Source: Struthio camelus (lineage: Eukaryota > Chordata > Aves > Struthioniformes > Struthionidae). Taken from it: a stretch of 64,000 nucleotides of DNA. Below are positions 49,688-60,172 of the stretch, piece after piece; positions within the stretch are counted from its first letter, which is position 1, and the number at the start of each line of letters is the position of its first letter. Location of the stretch: NCBI RefSeq assembly GCF_040807025.1, contig NC_090942.1:194736247-194800246 (forward strand), read 5' to 3'. The notes under the pieces are model-generated. The model did no database searches. It had not been told where the DNA came from and was given only the letters and a program-made list of their open reading frames with translations. A program made the translations under genes and the position numbers.

Positions 49688-49750
49688 TGCACTGGCTTCA
49701 CTGGAGTTGCACTAAGTAACTCGAAAAGACATTTGGGTCAGAATCCATTT
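49688..49750 (+). repeat. Short palindromic-core repeat, 'CACTGGAGTTGCAC' class
   Basis: GCACTGGCTTCACTGGAGTT followed by GCACTAAG, then GGGTCAGAATCCATTTTT. These match 'ccattgacttcaatggagttgcaccaa' and 'gaggatctggcccttt' of the sauropsid repeat in order. The left arm is absent or unrecognisable. Confidence 0.4.
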
Positions 49751-49828
49751 TTCTAAGCTGTTTTTGTTCCCCTTGCCCTGCCTCAGACATCCCCTGCTTT
49801 GCTGCCTGCAACAGCTGTGTGAAAAGAG

Positions 49829-50375
49829 CGTGTGGCGCAGCCGATAATGTGACGATGGAGGGGGGCCTTCGCATAGGTTTGAGCTGGGGAGGTGCTTTCT
49901 GGTGAGGCTCTTTTGCAAAAACCCATTCCCTGAATGGACCACAGACCTGTGGGGAAGGCGGTGAGGGCTGCGCTCTGTCCCTCCCCAGCTGTGCCAATAA
50001 CAGAGAAAAATAAGGGGAACGCGGAGTGTGTAGAACCCTATTAAAAATGTATGCAAGGAGGAGAAAATCTTGGATGAATCAGCAGGGAAAAAAAGCACCG
50101 ACCTGTGGGTTCGAGTGCTTAAACACAGCCACATACCCACATAGCCACATGCACATGCTTTACTATCTATTTGCAGTCCTGGGTCTGTTTCTAGCACGGG
50201 TTCAGGTTGAGGTACGAGCTCGAGTGACCTTCATGGCCCCAGGGAAACAAAACTTTGCACCGCGACCTCCGTATCAGTCAGATGGCCTTCGAACCCACAC
50301 GCTGGACTTTACTTGGTGACCTAGAAATCTAAGAGAGGCTCTAGCAGTCCCCGGCTGTTGACTAGCAAGGGAGAA
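49829..50375. promoter_or_regulatory. CpG-enriched stretch, candidate regulatory DNA
   Basis: About 20 CpG dinucleotides occur in about 550 bp of roughly 50% GC, an observed/expected ratio near 0.55-0.6 by hand count, well above the CpG-poor background. It includes pairs such as ACGCGG and ACCGCGAC. It is not a recognisable repeat. Long overlapping open frames occur on both strands here (49712-50197 minus, 161 codons; 50026-50319 plus), probably because of the GC content. No TATA box or exon is assignable. It may be an enhancer or the edge of an unannotated promoter. Confidence 0.25.
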
Positions 50376-53300
50376 GGAAGGAGAAACTTACGCTGTCTGC
50401 AGATGAACAGGAGACTCTTCTCTCCCTTGCTGCCAAGCCAAGGCTTTTCATCAGCACCCAATCAGCATTACAAATGCTTGAGAAGAAAGAAACTCTTTGG
50501 AGCAGGAGTCCTTTTGTGCATCGTCCCAGCACAAAGGAGCCCCTAGCTCTAAGGAGGGCCCCTGAGGTACTGACTCAGTATAGCAAATTGTAATATAAAA
50601 ATAATTTATACTATTATTTTTTTAGGTAGGGATTTCCCCCTTCTTTCTCTCTCTCTGAAACTTGCCAAGCTAGAGATGAAGACAATAGCTTCTTTGTTAC
50701 CTCTAAAAAGCAGGAAAGGAGAAAAGATTGATTTTTTTTCTTGGGGGAGATGCAAAAGAAATGAAAAGGAATATTTATATTCCCACAGGCCTTTGTGTAG
50801 CTCTGAGCGTCTCAGAGGCAGGACAAGAGCTTGGAGAATATGCAGAGATGTTAAATCCTGGCTCTGCTTTATTTTCTCTGCTGTGCAGAGAAACAAGGCA
50901 CCAGTCAAAATATATGTGTCAGAGAGTATTTATATGTACAAGTGAAAGTAAAAGACAGAAGACAATGCAAGGAAATAGGAAAGAGAGAGGGAGAAGATGG
51001 CTGACTGTTTAGAAAGAGGACAGAAAATGGAAAAAAAAATGAGATATCTTCAGTCACCATAAATATTAACAAATTTTGTTGGAACTGATGTAAATATTTT
51101 ACTTAAAATATATTGTTTTAAGATTAGTATTAAAATATGTGTTTATAAAAATTGAATTTCAGTATTTTCCTTCTTTTTAATAAAACGTAAATCCAAAAAT
51201 GAATGTTGGTATTTGAATTTTATACCTTTTAGAGAGCAGAGTGAAAAACCAAGAAAAAAACCTGACAGGAAGAGAAAAAAATGAAATAGAAAAGAAACTG
51301 AAAGAAATGAAGGGGGAAAATTGCAAATCTGAGCATTCTGAAAATTATGTTATTTCTGACAAAATGCATATACCTCTGAACAAAAAAAAAGTGTTCCTAT
51401 TCAAAACTAACATTATTCTCAATTATTCTGCACAGTACCAGGCTCATTTTTCAATGACATCTTCTTATTATTATATATTGTGTTCATTACATGAGAGCCC
51501 AGAGGTTCTTAAGCTTCCGTCACGCTGAGTAAGTACAATATTTAGGAAAGATTATCCTCATCTTAAAGAACTGACAGGTTAACTGGCAACAAGATGCAAC
51601 AAGTGGACAAAGAACATAAGAAGAGAGGATGGGAAGGAGGAATAAGAGAAGGGAACAGGAGCACAGAGCTGGATGAATTCACCATGTATTTCACAAGCGT
51701 CTTCTCCTTTGTCTTGTACACGAACAAGCAGTGGGTTTCAGTGTGTCCATCCGAGGTCACCTTTTCCATGATCAGTGAGTATAGTCAGCTTGAGTAGGGA
51801 TCTGAAGGGCCAGGTGGCAGTCTCTCAGCTGATGCAAGATGCATGGTGAAGGCATTCCAAATAGCACACAAGTTATTACCAGGAGACAAGTCAGCATTGA
51901 GGCTGTCACACACTAAAGAAAGGCAGGAGGATGGATTAAACAGAAGTACTGAATAATTTCTCCTTGCACATGGGTACATTTTTAGATTATCTGAAGGAGG
52001 GGAAGAAGCAACTTGCAGGCACGGTAGTTACTTCTGTAAGCCCACAGAAAGTTCAGCATTGCCCTCTGGCAGCCACAGTCTCCTGCTTCTCTGCTCATGT
52101 GCTCCTATCACTTATGGTAGGAACACAGCTATAACGGAGAAAAGGTCTAAAGTCTGTCTTTATGGTTGTGTCAGGCTCACACTGGGTCTGTGCTTGGGGT
52201 GGTTTGGCTGGGCAGTGGCCCACCTTACTCCCGATCCCTCTGAATAACTTTGCATGGCAGGAGGAGAGGGGCTCAGTTTCCCCATTGGTGCTAGGCCTTT
52301 GTTCATCCAGACCTCTGCAACCCGAAACCCTCCATTTGTACCCATTTTCCTTGTACCTGACCTGCAAAGTGTCACATATTGAGCACAAAGCTGCACATCG
52401 TGCTCCCCAAGGTTAGGGTCATGTCTCCCTCGTTTACACAGCTCCATGCCTATTCCTCTTCCCATGTGTCACAAAAGGCTGAGGACTCTCCTTTTCGGCA
52501 GCCCCAAGCCTGCTGTGTGCCTCCAGGCAGTGCCATGCCTAGCACGCGTCCCATCAAGGCATCACCATCTCAGACTCTGTCTGAGAAAGAGGAGCGGTGG
52601 GAGGTCTGATCACAGTGTGTCGGGAACGAACACGGTGCTCCTTGCTTGCTAATAGAAACGAACTGTGGCTGCATATGGCAACTGTACTGCTATCCACTGT
52701 TCTGAGACTGCTCTTTTACAGCAGGGAAATTCCATTACTTATTGCTCTGGGCTATATTCAGGAAAATATCTGCTGAAGCACTTTTCACCATGGGTAGCAA
52801 GTTCCAAAAATTTCTCCCTAGCCTCTTTTATTTGGACTAAACTATGCTCTCTAACACATGATCCTGTGACTTACCTAAGCATTCCTGGTGGCACAAAGGG
52901 GAGACTGGAGGAAGACAAAAGCTGCAAAAAAAAATATAAGAATTTAATTTTTTTTTCTTGAATGATGGGACTCAGAGTCTGGGTGAAACTTATATTTTAT
53001 GGTATTTGTTTAAGATTCCACACGGTTGGTGAAACACCCCCAGTAACAACTGCTTAGAGTCTCACTGGCCAGAAACTTCAGCACTAGCATCTTTATGCCT
53101 CTTCTATTACCTGCAGTAATAAACAGCCTTAAAAAAAACCTCTCATTCCCTAACTACAAATTGAATTTCAATAAATGTATGTAATATAGCCACAGGAAAG
53201 CACAGGGCAGAGTTGTCTGCAGTCTTAAAATGTTACGTGCAGTCCTCATTGCCTCAAAAGTTTCGATCAGATATTGTTCAGCTCTAATGTATCTGCACTA

Positions 53301-54159
53301 CCTAGGCTAAACAAAGCAAATTAGGCCTGAGTAAAAACCTTCTACTGCAGCTAAATTAAAGGTATAAATAGGGTGTCCTTTGCAGACAAATGGAAGTATG
53401 ACAACATGCCTGTGGCCTTCAAATTCCCTGGCTAGCTAGCTGTAGGAGAACCTTGACCTGAAATAGGGTCATCTTCAAGGTTGTGACAAATTGGAAGAAG
53501 GATCTGTAGGAGCTTTGTGCCAGTCTGGCATTGGTGATATGTTTCTAACTTCTACAGCCTCGTATCATAAGGTTATACTACTGTGTTGCAAACTTGTACT
53601 CTCCCCTCTGGAGTATTTGCTGCTCTGGGGAGTACTCCAAAGAAAAGGTGATTCAGTGGCTTTCTGCTCCCTTCACACCGGCAGTGTAGCGTGAAGCAAC
53701 CCAAGAGACCAAGCTTTTTAGTGCCCAATGTTGGACAGTGTTAAAATAGCTGTGTCCATTAAACTCCATAGCCTGACCTCTAGCAATTCCTCACCTTTAA
53801 AAATTTACAGTTATTCTCATTATTATCTTGATCCTGAAAGTGACTCTATCATTTTAGCATTCTTTTAACATAGATCAATCTTTATAACAGAAGGCTCTAT
53901 TAACATTGCTGTAAAGGGTCAAAGAAGGATGCCAATGGAATATATTTTCCCGCCACTTACAGGTGCGGCCCTACTGATGTTTGTGAGACTGTGTAAGAGG
54001 ATTTGAGTGTTCAGTATCCATACCTCTCCGTAACACTGCATCCATCTCTAGCCTAGAGCATGAGAAGTGTGGGCTCAGTGTTGTCCCACCATCTTCTCAT
54101 GTTGTCCTTCTCCCCGTGTTGGTATGTTACCAAGGAGCATGTTCTCAATAAAGCTTAGG
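50376..54159. other. Unique non-coding stretch
   Basis: No gene or clear repeat is seen. The part at 50.9-51.6 kb is purine- and AT-rich and gives a lysine-rich open frame (51241-51528) of low complexity that looks non-coding. Open frames at 52.0-52.6 kb overlap in four phases and have no family resemblance. Confidence 0.5.
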
Positions 54160-54300
54160 CAAGAGGTTCCCGATATGTGGTCTGTGCTGAGTGGTTATCA
54201 GCTGGCCTGTGAAATGGTATTAAATAGTAAAATGTGCTAGCTTACAAGTTCCCTCCGGCTGCATGTGTGGTCTGTGAAAAGAAGGCTGAGAAAGTACTAG
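54160..54300 (+). mobile_element. Possible hAT-type non-autonomous DNA element
   Basis: The left end, AAGAGGTTCCCGATATGTGG followed by TCTGTG, resembles the 'cagaggttcccaa...gtggtctgtg' terminus of hAT (Charlie-like) elements. The right end, GTGGTCTGTGAAAAGAAGGC followed by TGAGAAAGTACTAG, resembles the inverse terminus 'ggttgagaaccactg'. The result is about 140 bp with opposed, weakly complementary ends and no coding capacity. No 8-bp target duplication is visible. An unrelated 'GTGGTCTGTG' pair is the alternative. Confidence 0.33.
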
Positions 54301-55334
54301 AGGTTCAGAAGCTGTTGGTTGAGGCATCTTATTCCCACTGAAGTCAAAACAAGCTGTATTAGAGATCAAGTACAAGTACAGCCATGTACAAAATTTTTGT
54401 GAATGATGCCAGCTTTTATTTTGTGGTGATTCATTATTCTGCTACTAAAATGGAGATCATAGTCCTTCCATGCACCAGAAAAGAACTATACAAGCAATAT
54501 TAGGAGACAGCACACTGTTTTCTGCACTTCTACATATTTCCAGTCACAGGTCTTCTGGGAATCTGTCTGTGCCTGGCTGTTCCAGAGGCACAGTAAAGTC
54601 CAGAGCGCAAGCAAACTAACTGTTTCTCATGCTGAGAAACTTGGTGACTGCAATCTCTCTTCTTGCCAAAAGTGAGAATGCAAATAGTTGTCATCTGTGC
54701 CTGCAGCTGTGTTTGCAAACAGGGCTCATTCACCTCACCATCTACAATGTCATGTCCATGTTGGTATTAGTGAGCTTGCAATGACTGGCAGAAGAAGGTG
54801 CTTATGGCAGCCCCAGCTCTTTCGCTGGACAGCTTTTCACTGACTCCTGAGCAGGAGCAGAAACAGCTATGACACCATTACCATCATGGAATGACATAAT
54901 GACAGTGAAAACTAAAAGTAACATTTACCGCTTTAGTCATAGCTTTTTACTGGTTGCCATGAAATCATGAATGGCGGTGCTCTATAGTGCTGAGATACTG
55001 TGGCATTCCCATTTCAGATGTACTGCGGTACCTGAAACACTGCAGCTGCAGGTAAATGTTGACTTTTAATGACAGCATTACATATGGCACTTTCAAAATG
55101 ATTTATAGACAATAGCCCACTAAGTTCCCCATTGGATTTTCAAAGGACATAACTGACAATATTTTTCCCTATTTCACAAGTACTCCTGGTATTTATTTGG
55201 CGAACGAAAGATAAATTTGCCTCAGCTGTGACTAACTGACTTGAATTTCTCAGATCATAGCAGCTCATGCATTAAACCCCAGAGGTCACAGGTTCATCTC
55301 CATTGTCTGGATCTATCTTGAGATAAGGTCTTAA
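54301..55334. other. Unique non-coding stretch
   Basis: No gene is seen. A short CCCACTGAAGTCAAAACAAG at about 54334-54353 recalls the palindromic-core repeats but is too short to call. Longer repeats are not evident. Confidence 0.5.
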
Positions 55335-55435
55335 ATTTCTTATATGTACAAGGCAAAGATATTAAGTAACTTGTCAAACAACAGTAGATGCCACTACTGA
55401 AGCTGGGGCATAACTCAAGAACTTCTAGTTTGCAG
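55335..55435 (-). repeat. MIR-like SINE remnant
   Basis: The plus strand shows the reverse complement of the MIR order: an AAGGCAAAGATATTAAGTAA block with CTTGTCAAAC ('agaggttaagtaacttgcccaag'), then a GATGCCACTACTGAAGCTGG block ('agtggcagagctggg') and GGCATAACTCAAGAACTTCT ('attcgaacccaggtct'). Spacing is right and substitution is heavy. Just to the left, at about 55262-55300, AGCTCATGCATTAAACC and GGTTCATCTCC faintly resemble Pol III A and B boxes but in the opposite orientation, so they were not included. Confidence 0.48.
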
Positions 55436-55784
55436 GATATCTCCATGACATAACTGAGAACAAGAGTTTGAACTAGGAATGAATAAATAAGATGTTCCTA
55501 CTAGCATTATTACATGAAGGAACCTATAATGACTAGAAATGGAGGCGGAACCTAAATGAAGATTCCTTTGGAGAAATATGTAGTCTAATATGACAAGCAC
55601 GTTTTGAGCAGAAAATATAATGCCAAGAAAGATTCAGGGTGGACAGAGGATAATTAATTACGGTGTGATAGAGCAAACACAAATATCATAGACAATCTCT
55701 GTACCATATAAAAAAAGTACTCTAACATTAGGCTTCAGGCAATGGTGAACAAATGAAAGCTCAGTCAGGCCAGGTGTGGCCAGG

Positions 55785-55828
55785 GAACTTCTTGTTTAGC
55801 CACCCTGAACTTCTTGTTTGGCCACCTT
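55785..55828 (+). repeat. 22-bp tandem duplication
   Basis: Two adjacent 22-bp units (55785-55806 and 55807-55828) begin GAACTTCTTGTTT and differ at two positions (A/G and C/T). The second unit runs into the 21-bp palindrome at 55820-55840. It may be an old minisatellite seed or duplicated transposon termini. Confidence 0.92.
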
Positions 55829-55840
55829 GACAAGGTGGCC
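55820..55840. repeat. Perfect 10-bp-arm palindrome
   Basis: Arms GGCCACCTTG (55820-55829) and CAAGGTGGCC (55831-55840) are separated by a single A. The inverted repeat is GC-rich and perfect. A one-base loop makes an RNA hairpin sterically unlikely without opening terminal pairs, but a cruciform or a dimeric protein site is possible. Confidence 0.92.
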
Positions 55841-55875
55841 ATAGCAGATTGTAGTATACGACTATACTCAGGCAT

Positions 55876-55909
55876 GCATTAACTCACGACAAGCATTAAC
55901 TCACAGCAT
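55876..55909 (+). repeat. 17-bp tandem duplication
   Basis: Two adjacent 17-bp units (55876-55892, 55893-55909) share GCATTAACTCAC exactly and then diverge. The duplication lies 36 bp beyond the palindrome. GTGTTAATC at about 55951-55959 is a faint inverted relative. Confidence 0.85.
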
Positions 55910-58900
55910 GTTTCCCTCAATACCCAACTCACTCATGTCATGCCTGCTAATGTGTTAATCCATGCCTGCGGTGTCAGTGCAAGCTAAACTCAGCCCCAGA
56001 GTTTCAAGCAATCATGCTGGAAACTCAGCTGGGAGCTGGTAACTCAGAGTGGCAATGAGGCAAACTGCAGCTTTTGATAACACCCTCAGCAATGACTAAC
56101 TGCCTGAATAGCATTTCAGGTCCCTTCCATTGCAGCCAAACAATAGCCTACACCATCTTTAGCAACATCATATGCTCACGTGAGTTATGTTGCCTTGTGG
56201 CAGACTGGAAGTATTTGCTAGTCACTTGCAAGAGGCAGTAAGGACCCGCTGAGCACCACACCACAGCTCTCCGGGGACTGAGGCAGGTGCACAGATGTAA
56301 GGGGGGACCTGGCCTGCCCTTCTCCTGGCCCTCTCCTGCCCTTGGCAAGGTAGAAAGCAGAATGGAGCCTCACCACAGCAGCAGCTCTTGTTCCACATGA
56401 TCCATCTTCCATGTATGGTAGCACACAGCTCTGACGCAGAGAGAGTTGCCAATGAAGCCATGGCTTTTTGCTGCCTCCAAGAGTCTGTTCCCCCAGGGAA
56501 CTTCCGTCTTTAGCTGTTCCTACTGCCAGAGTGGCAGAGAGAAAAGCAAATGAGACAGTTTAAAAACTTTCCGGCTAAGATTAAACTTCAGTGCATTGCA
56601 AATTAAAACAGAATTGTCCAGGGCTCTAAGCCATCCTCTGGTCTGATTTTTAAGAAGGGAAAATCAAGATCTGCAAACCTTAGGTTACATTCAGATAGTT
56701 TTCACAAGCAGTCCTATGTCCAGAAAGGCAAATAACATCACAACCAAGTCAAGCCAGGCTTTCTAGTAAAATAAATCACACTTTGATTACTTGCTGCTGA
56801 TGAAAATGCAACTTCCTTTGACTGTAGTGAGGAGATGGAATCTCTAATACACGCTTACAACCTTTTGCAATTATTACTGCTTCTGCCAGGGCCAGGCAAT
56901 TAAATCTGCAACTTAGTCTTTGCCTAACACAGTACTGTCCCATTCTTCAAAGGCTATGGGGAAAGGCAGCTGCAAAAAGGAATTCCAGACTTCGGCCAGT
57001 CAATCCTGGATAGACTTATTCTGCCTGGATTCTTGATGACTCTATGAAATTAAATAGTTTTATCCCATCCTTCAGTTAATGCATCTAGATAGATGAGATC
57101 CCTGGCTCCACCATGCTTCTGAGCTGCCGCCACGTACCACATGAAATTATGGTATAACTAAAGAACAGTTGATAGATATGAGCTCTGTCAATTGCATTGT
57201 TTACTCAGTTCTTCTGAAGTCCTTGTGGATTGACAGCTGAGATTTACACTACGCTTCTCTTGTATTATCTGGGGGAGCCTTAACTGTCTGTTAACAGAAA
57301 TTTCATGACCATAGTAGGAAAAAAAAGGCATAGCGTAGGATAGTAATACATCAGAAATCTGCTAGTAGCAATGAACAGTAGCTTTTGTGCAGTAGTTAAT
57401 GACTAATCAACTTGGCTCTGCTGTGCATTCCCTAATACGATGCCATGGCCCCCGCTTTCTGAGATGGACTATAAAGACTAAAGAGGTTGTGTTTGCACCT
57501 TTTCTTGTTCTTGTTATCACTACTGTCATTAGATGAGATTCATTTGATGTCATTACTTGTGCTCATTACAATTTTTGTGACCAGAATATGGTACAGTATC
57601 AGAATTTTAATGCCTCATATATTCTCTGAAAGATGAGGGCAGTAAATGCTACTGCTTTGACCTTCTCAGTGTTTTATCATTTGATTCACCGGTCATCTCC
57701 ATTCTTTCATGTCTATTTATGCCCTTACATAGCCTGAAGAGCCAGTGAAGGAAAATTAGAGTTACCAAGAGATAAGAATATTTACAGAATCGAATGTCTC
57801 CTATTTGTAAGAATATTAAAAATTTATAGCAGTAAAAGTTTTGTTAGCTGCATTAAGCATTAGTATTCTGCCTTATCCTTCAGTCAGAGATTGCTGTGAG
57901 CAGACAGAATTGCAATGCATGGATCCCTTTGCTTTACAGGAACACTATGAACAAGACCTAAAACTCTATATTCTTGTGACAACACTTGTGTCAAAAGGAT
58001 TTCTTACTTGGTACTGTTTTCAAGATTGCTCTTAAAAGAATTTTTTGTATTCATAATATGAATAATAGCTATAGTAGTGACAATTAACTCCTTCATCGTC
58101 AGGCTTTTCCTCATGCTTTCTTTATGGCTGGCACTCTATTACTGTAACAAGTCAATGAGATATAAACAGGCCCTCAGAGTAAGGATACCCAGGGGAAGAA
58201 GTGGTATTATTCACTCTGCATAGCTTTAGCCACCAAACACAAGTGCCTATCTTAGGTGCCTAGATGGGATTAATCTCCCCACAACTCCTCCTACAGTCAA
58301 TAGGAGAAATAGAAATTCTTAGGACTTGAGCCATCTGATACATTTTAGATGTTACTTCCCCTCTCCCCATGTCCTTTCCTCCTGCCTTCCTCTTCAGGTA
58401 GTAGATGTAACCAAAGCAGGCTCCAGCCCCTGAGCTGTGGGATGGCAATATTCACTTCTGACAGGCCTTTTGTAAGCTCTGGCCCTAGCATTAAAAGAAA
58501 ACATTTAGATGATCTAGTAAATTTAGTGCCCTTCATATTGTATTCAAGAGGGGACCTAGTCCAGATGCAGTCACAGCTTCACAGCCGCAAACAACACCAT
58601 GACATATTAGGCAACACAGTGGCTCAAGAGCAGACTACATTTTTTGCTTGTCTGCTTTTTCACCTCAGCAACCAGGTTTTTTTTCCAGACAATGCAGGCT
58701 GTGGAGATGGTTGATTGATGGATGCCTCAGGCATGCCAGAGCAGGGGACAGCGCAGAGTCACTGCTGTGGTCCCCAATGCTCCAGTGTCTCCCTAGGGTT
58801 CAGGAGAGCAGGCCTGCATACATAGCAGGCTGGCCAGCACCAAAGGGGTTAAAGGGGTCTAAAACAAAGGCATTTTTGGAGAGGGTGACTATGTAACTGC

Positions 58901-60078
58901 TGTTAGAACATAGGTAATTAAAAATGATTGCTGAAAGGGATAACTACAGAAACTCCTTCTCTCCAGCAAAACAATGGTGAAACCAAGGATTCAGTGGAAT
59001 ATTCCTTGCATCTGCTGCATATTGATCTGTGAGAGACAGATAGATAGATCCACAGAGAGGTTATGAAGGGCCAGGCAGTGGCCTGTTCTCTGTGCCAATA
59101 ACTGGCAACTGGGCAAGATCAGTTCAGTCCCTAAGCAGTTTCAAGGTGATACGAAGTGTTCAAAGTGTCAATGCAGAGATAAATGTGATTTCATACACAA
59201 AGATATTTACCAGCTATTGTCCAGAGAGATATGCGATTAGGACATCCTAATGGAGTAGCAGGAGCACAGCAATGGTCTACTTTTTGTCCAGACAAAGTTA
59301 TATCCTAGCTGGGACATAAACCTAGGCCTGACATGGTTGACGCAGGTTTAAAACATCATTAGGATAGGAAAAAAGCAGGAGGTACAGTGTCTGGTCAGAG
59401 ATGTAAAATTTCCTGGCTCCCGGCCAAATATAGCAGCTCAGGTATTTTTCTACTGACTTTTGAATTGCTGAAGTACACGAGCAACTATAAGAACAAGTAT
59501 TGCCTTGTTTTACTGCAAAATCTCAAAATTGAAATTGTTTACCTATTTAATTTACCCAGATATCTCCTTTAGCAGAAAATATCTGAGATTCTATTTCTCC
59601 TTCCTATTGGAAAAGAGACATTAAAATAGAAGCTTTCCAAGAACTCTGTTGTGTAAGCTTGAATTTATTCATTTGTCAATGGCAATACTTAATTTTCTAG
59701 AAATCTTAGACTACATATATGGTATATTCTACAGAGTAACCCACTCTGAGCATTGAGGCAGGAAGTGGAGAGCTCTGAAGTCAGATACCTTTTTTGATTC
59801 ACTAATTGGATGATGACAGGGATGTGAGAGGTCCCCCAAGCAACCTCTCCTGTTTCACCTTGAGGTCTACATAACAACGACAGGAAATATCTCAGCTTTG
59901 ATTCTGGGCAACAGGTGAAAGCAATCAAATACGAGGAGAGAATCTTAATCTTTCTTGTCTGGGAGGGATTATGTTGACTTGGCTAGCAGTGAATGATCAT
60001 CCAGCACGGAAGAAGTACATGAGTAGCCTACAGAAAGATTATTTGAGGACTACTATCTGTAAAAGCCTGAAGAGCAAG
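55910..60078. other. Unique non-coding stretch
   Basis: No gene is seen. An E-box palindrome CTCACGTGAG occurs at 56175-56184. AGTGCCTATCTTAGGTGCCT and AGATGGGATTAATCTCC near 58242-58278 recall a 'taggcacctaa...cccatt' motif common in sauropsid repeats, but are too short to call. Minus-strand frames at 56.15-56.46 kb and plus-strand frames at 58.35-58.9 kb (up to 121 codons) have no recognisable product. Confidence 0.5.
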
Positions 60079-60172
60079 GTCAAATTCTGTTCAGACATAC
60101 ACTGCTGTGAATCCAGGTCAGCTCCATCTGAAGTGAGCTGAATTATGCCCTGATGTAAATGAGATCAGACAT
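60079..60172 (+). repeat. Best-preserved copy of the palindromic-core repeat
   Basis: This copy keeps both arms. Left arm: GTCAAATTCTGTTCAGACAT then ACACTGCTGTGAATCC. Core: CAGCTCCATCTGAAGTGAGC. Right arm: CTGATGTAAATGAGATCAGA. It aligns in order with the consensus 'aaattctgatctcagttacactggtgtaaatcc / agtaactccattgaagtcaatggagtt / accagtgtaaatgagatcagaat'. The two arms are inverted repeats of each other, so the whole ~94-bp unit can be drawn as one long hairpin. It is non-coding and probably a non-autonomous DNA-transposon or SINE-like repeat. Confidence 0.6.

Noticed and set aside
49712-50197. 161-codon open frame on the minus strand
   Set aside because: It lies in a CpG-enriched, GC-richer stretch where stops are rarer. 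Another frame (49698-49997) is open on the same strand, and no protein family is recognised.
51241-51528. Lysine/glutamate-rich open frame
   Set aside because: It arises from purine-rich low-complexity DNA, opens on GTG and has no family similarity.
55255-55300. Pol III box-like words suggesting a tRNA or SINE head
   Set aside because: Boxes are poor matches, no cloverleaf can be drawn, and the orientation disagrees with the adjacent MIR-like remnant.
55820-55840. Palindrome read as a microRNA or terminator hairpin
   Set aside because: The arms are only 10 bp with a one-base loop, far from a miRNA precursor, and there is no transcript context.
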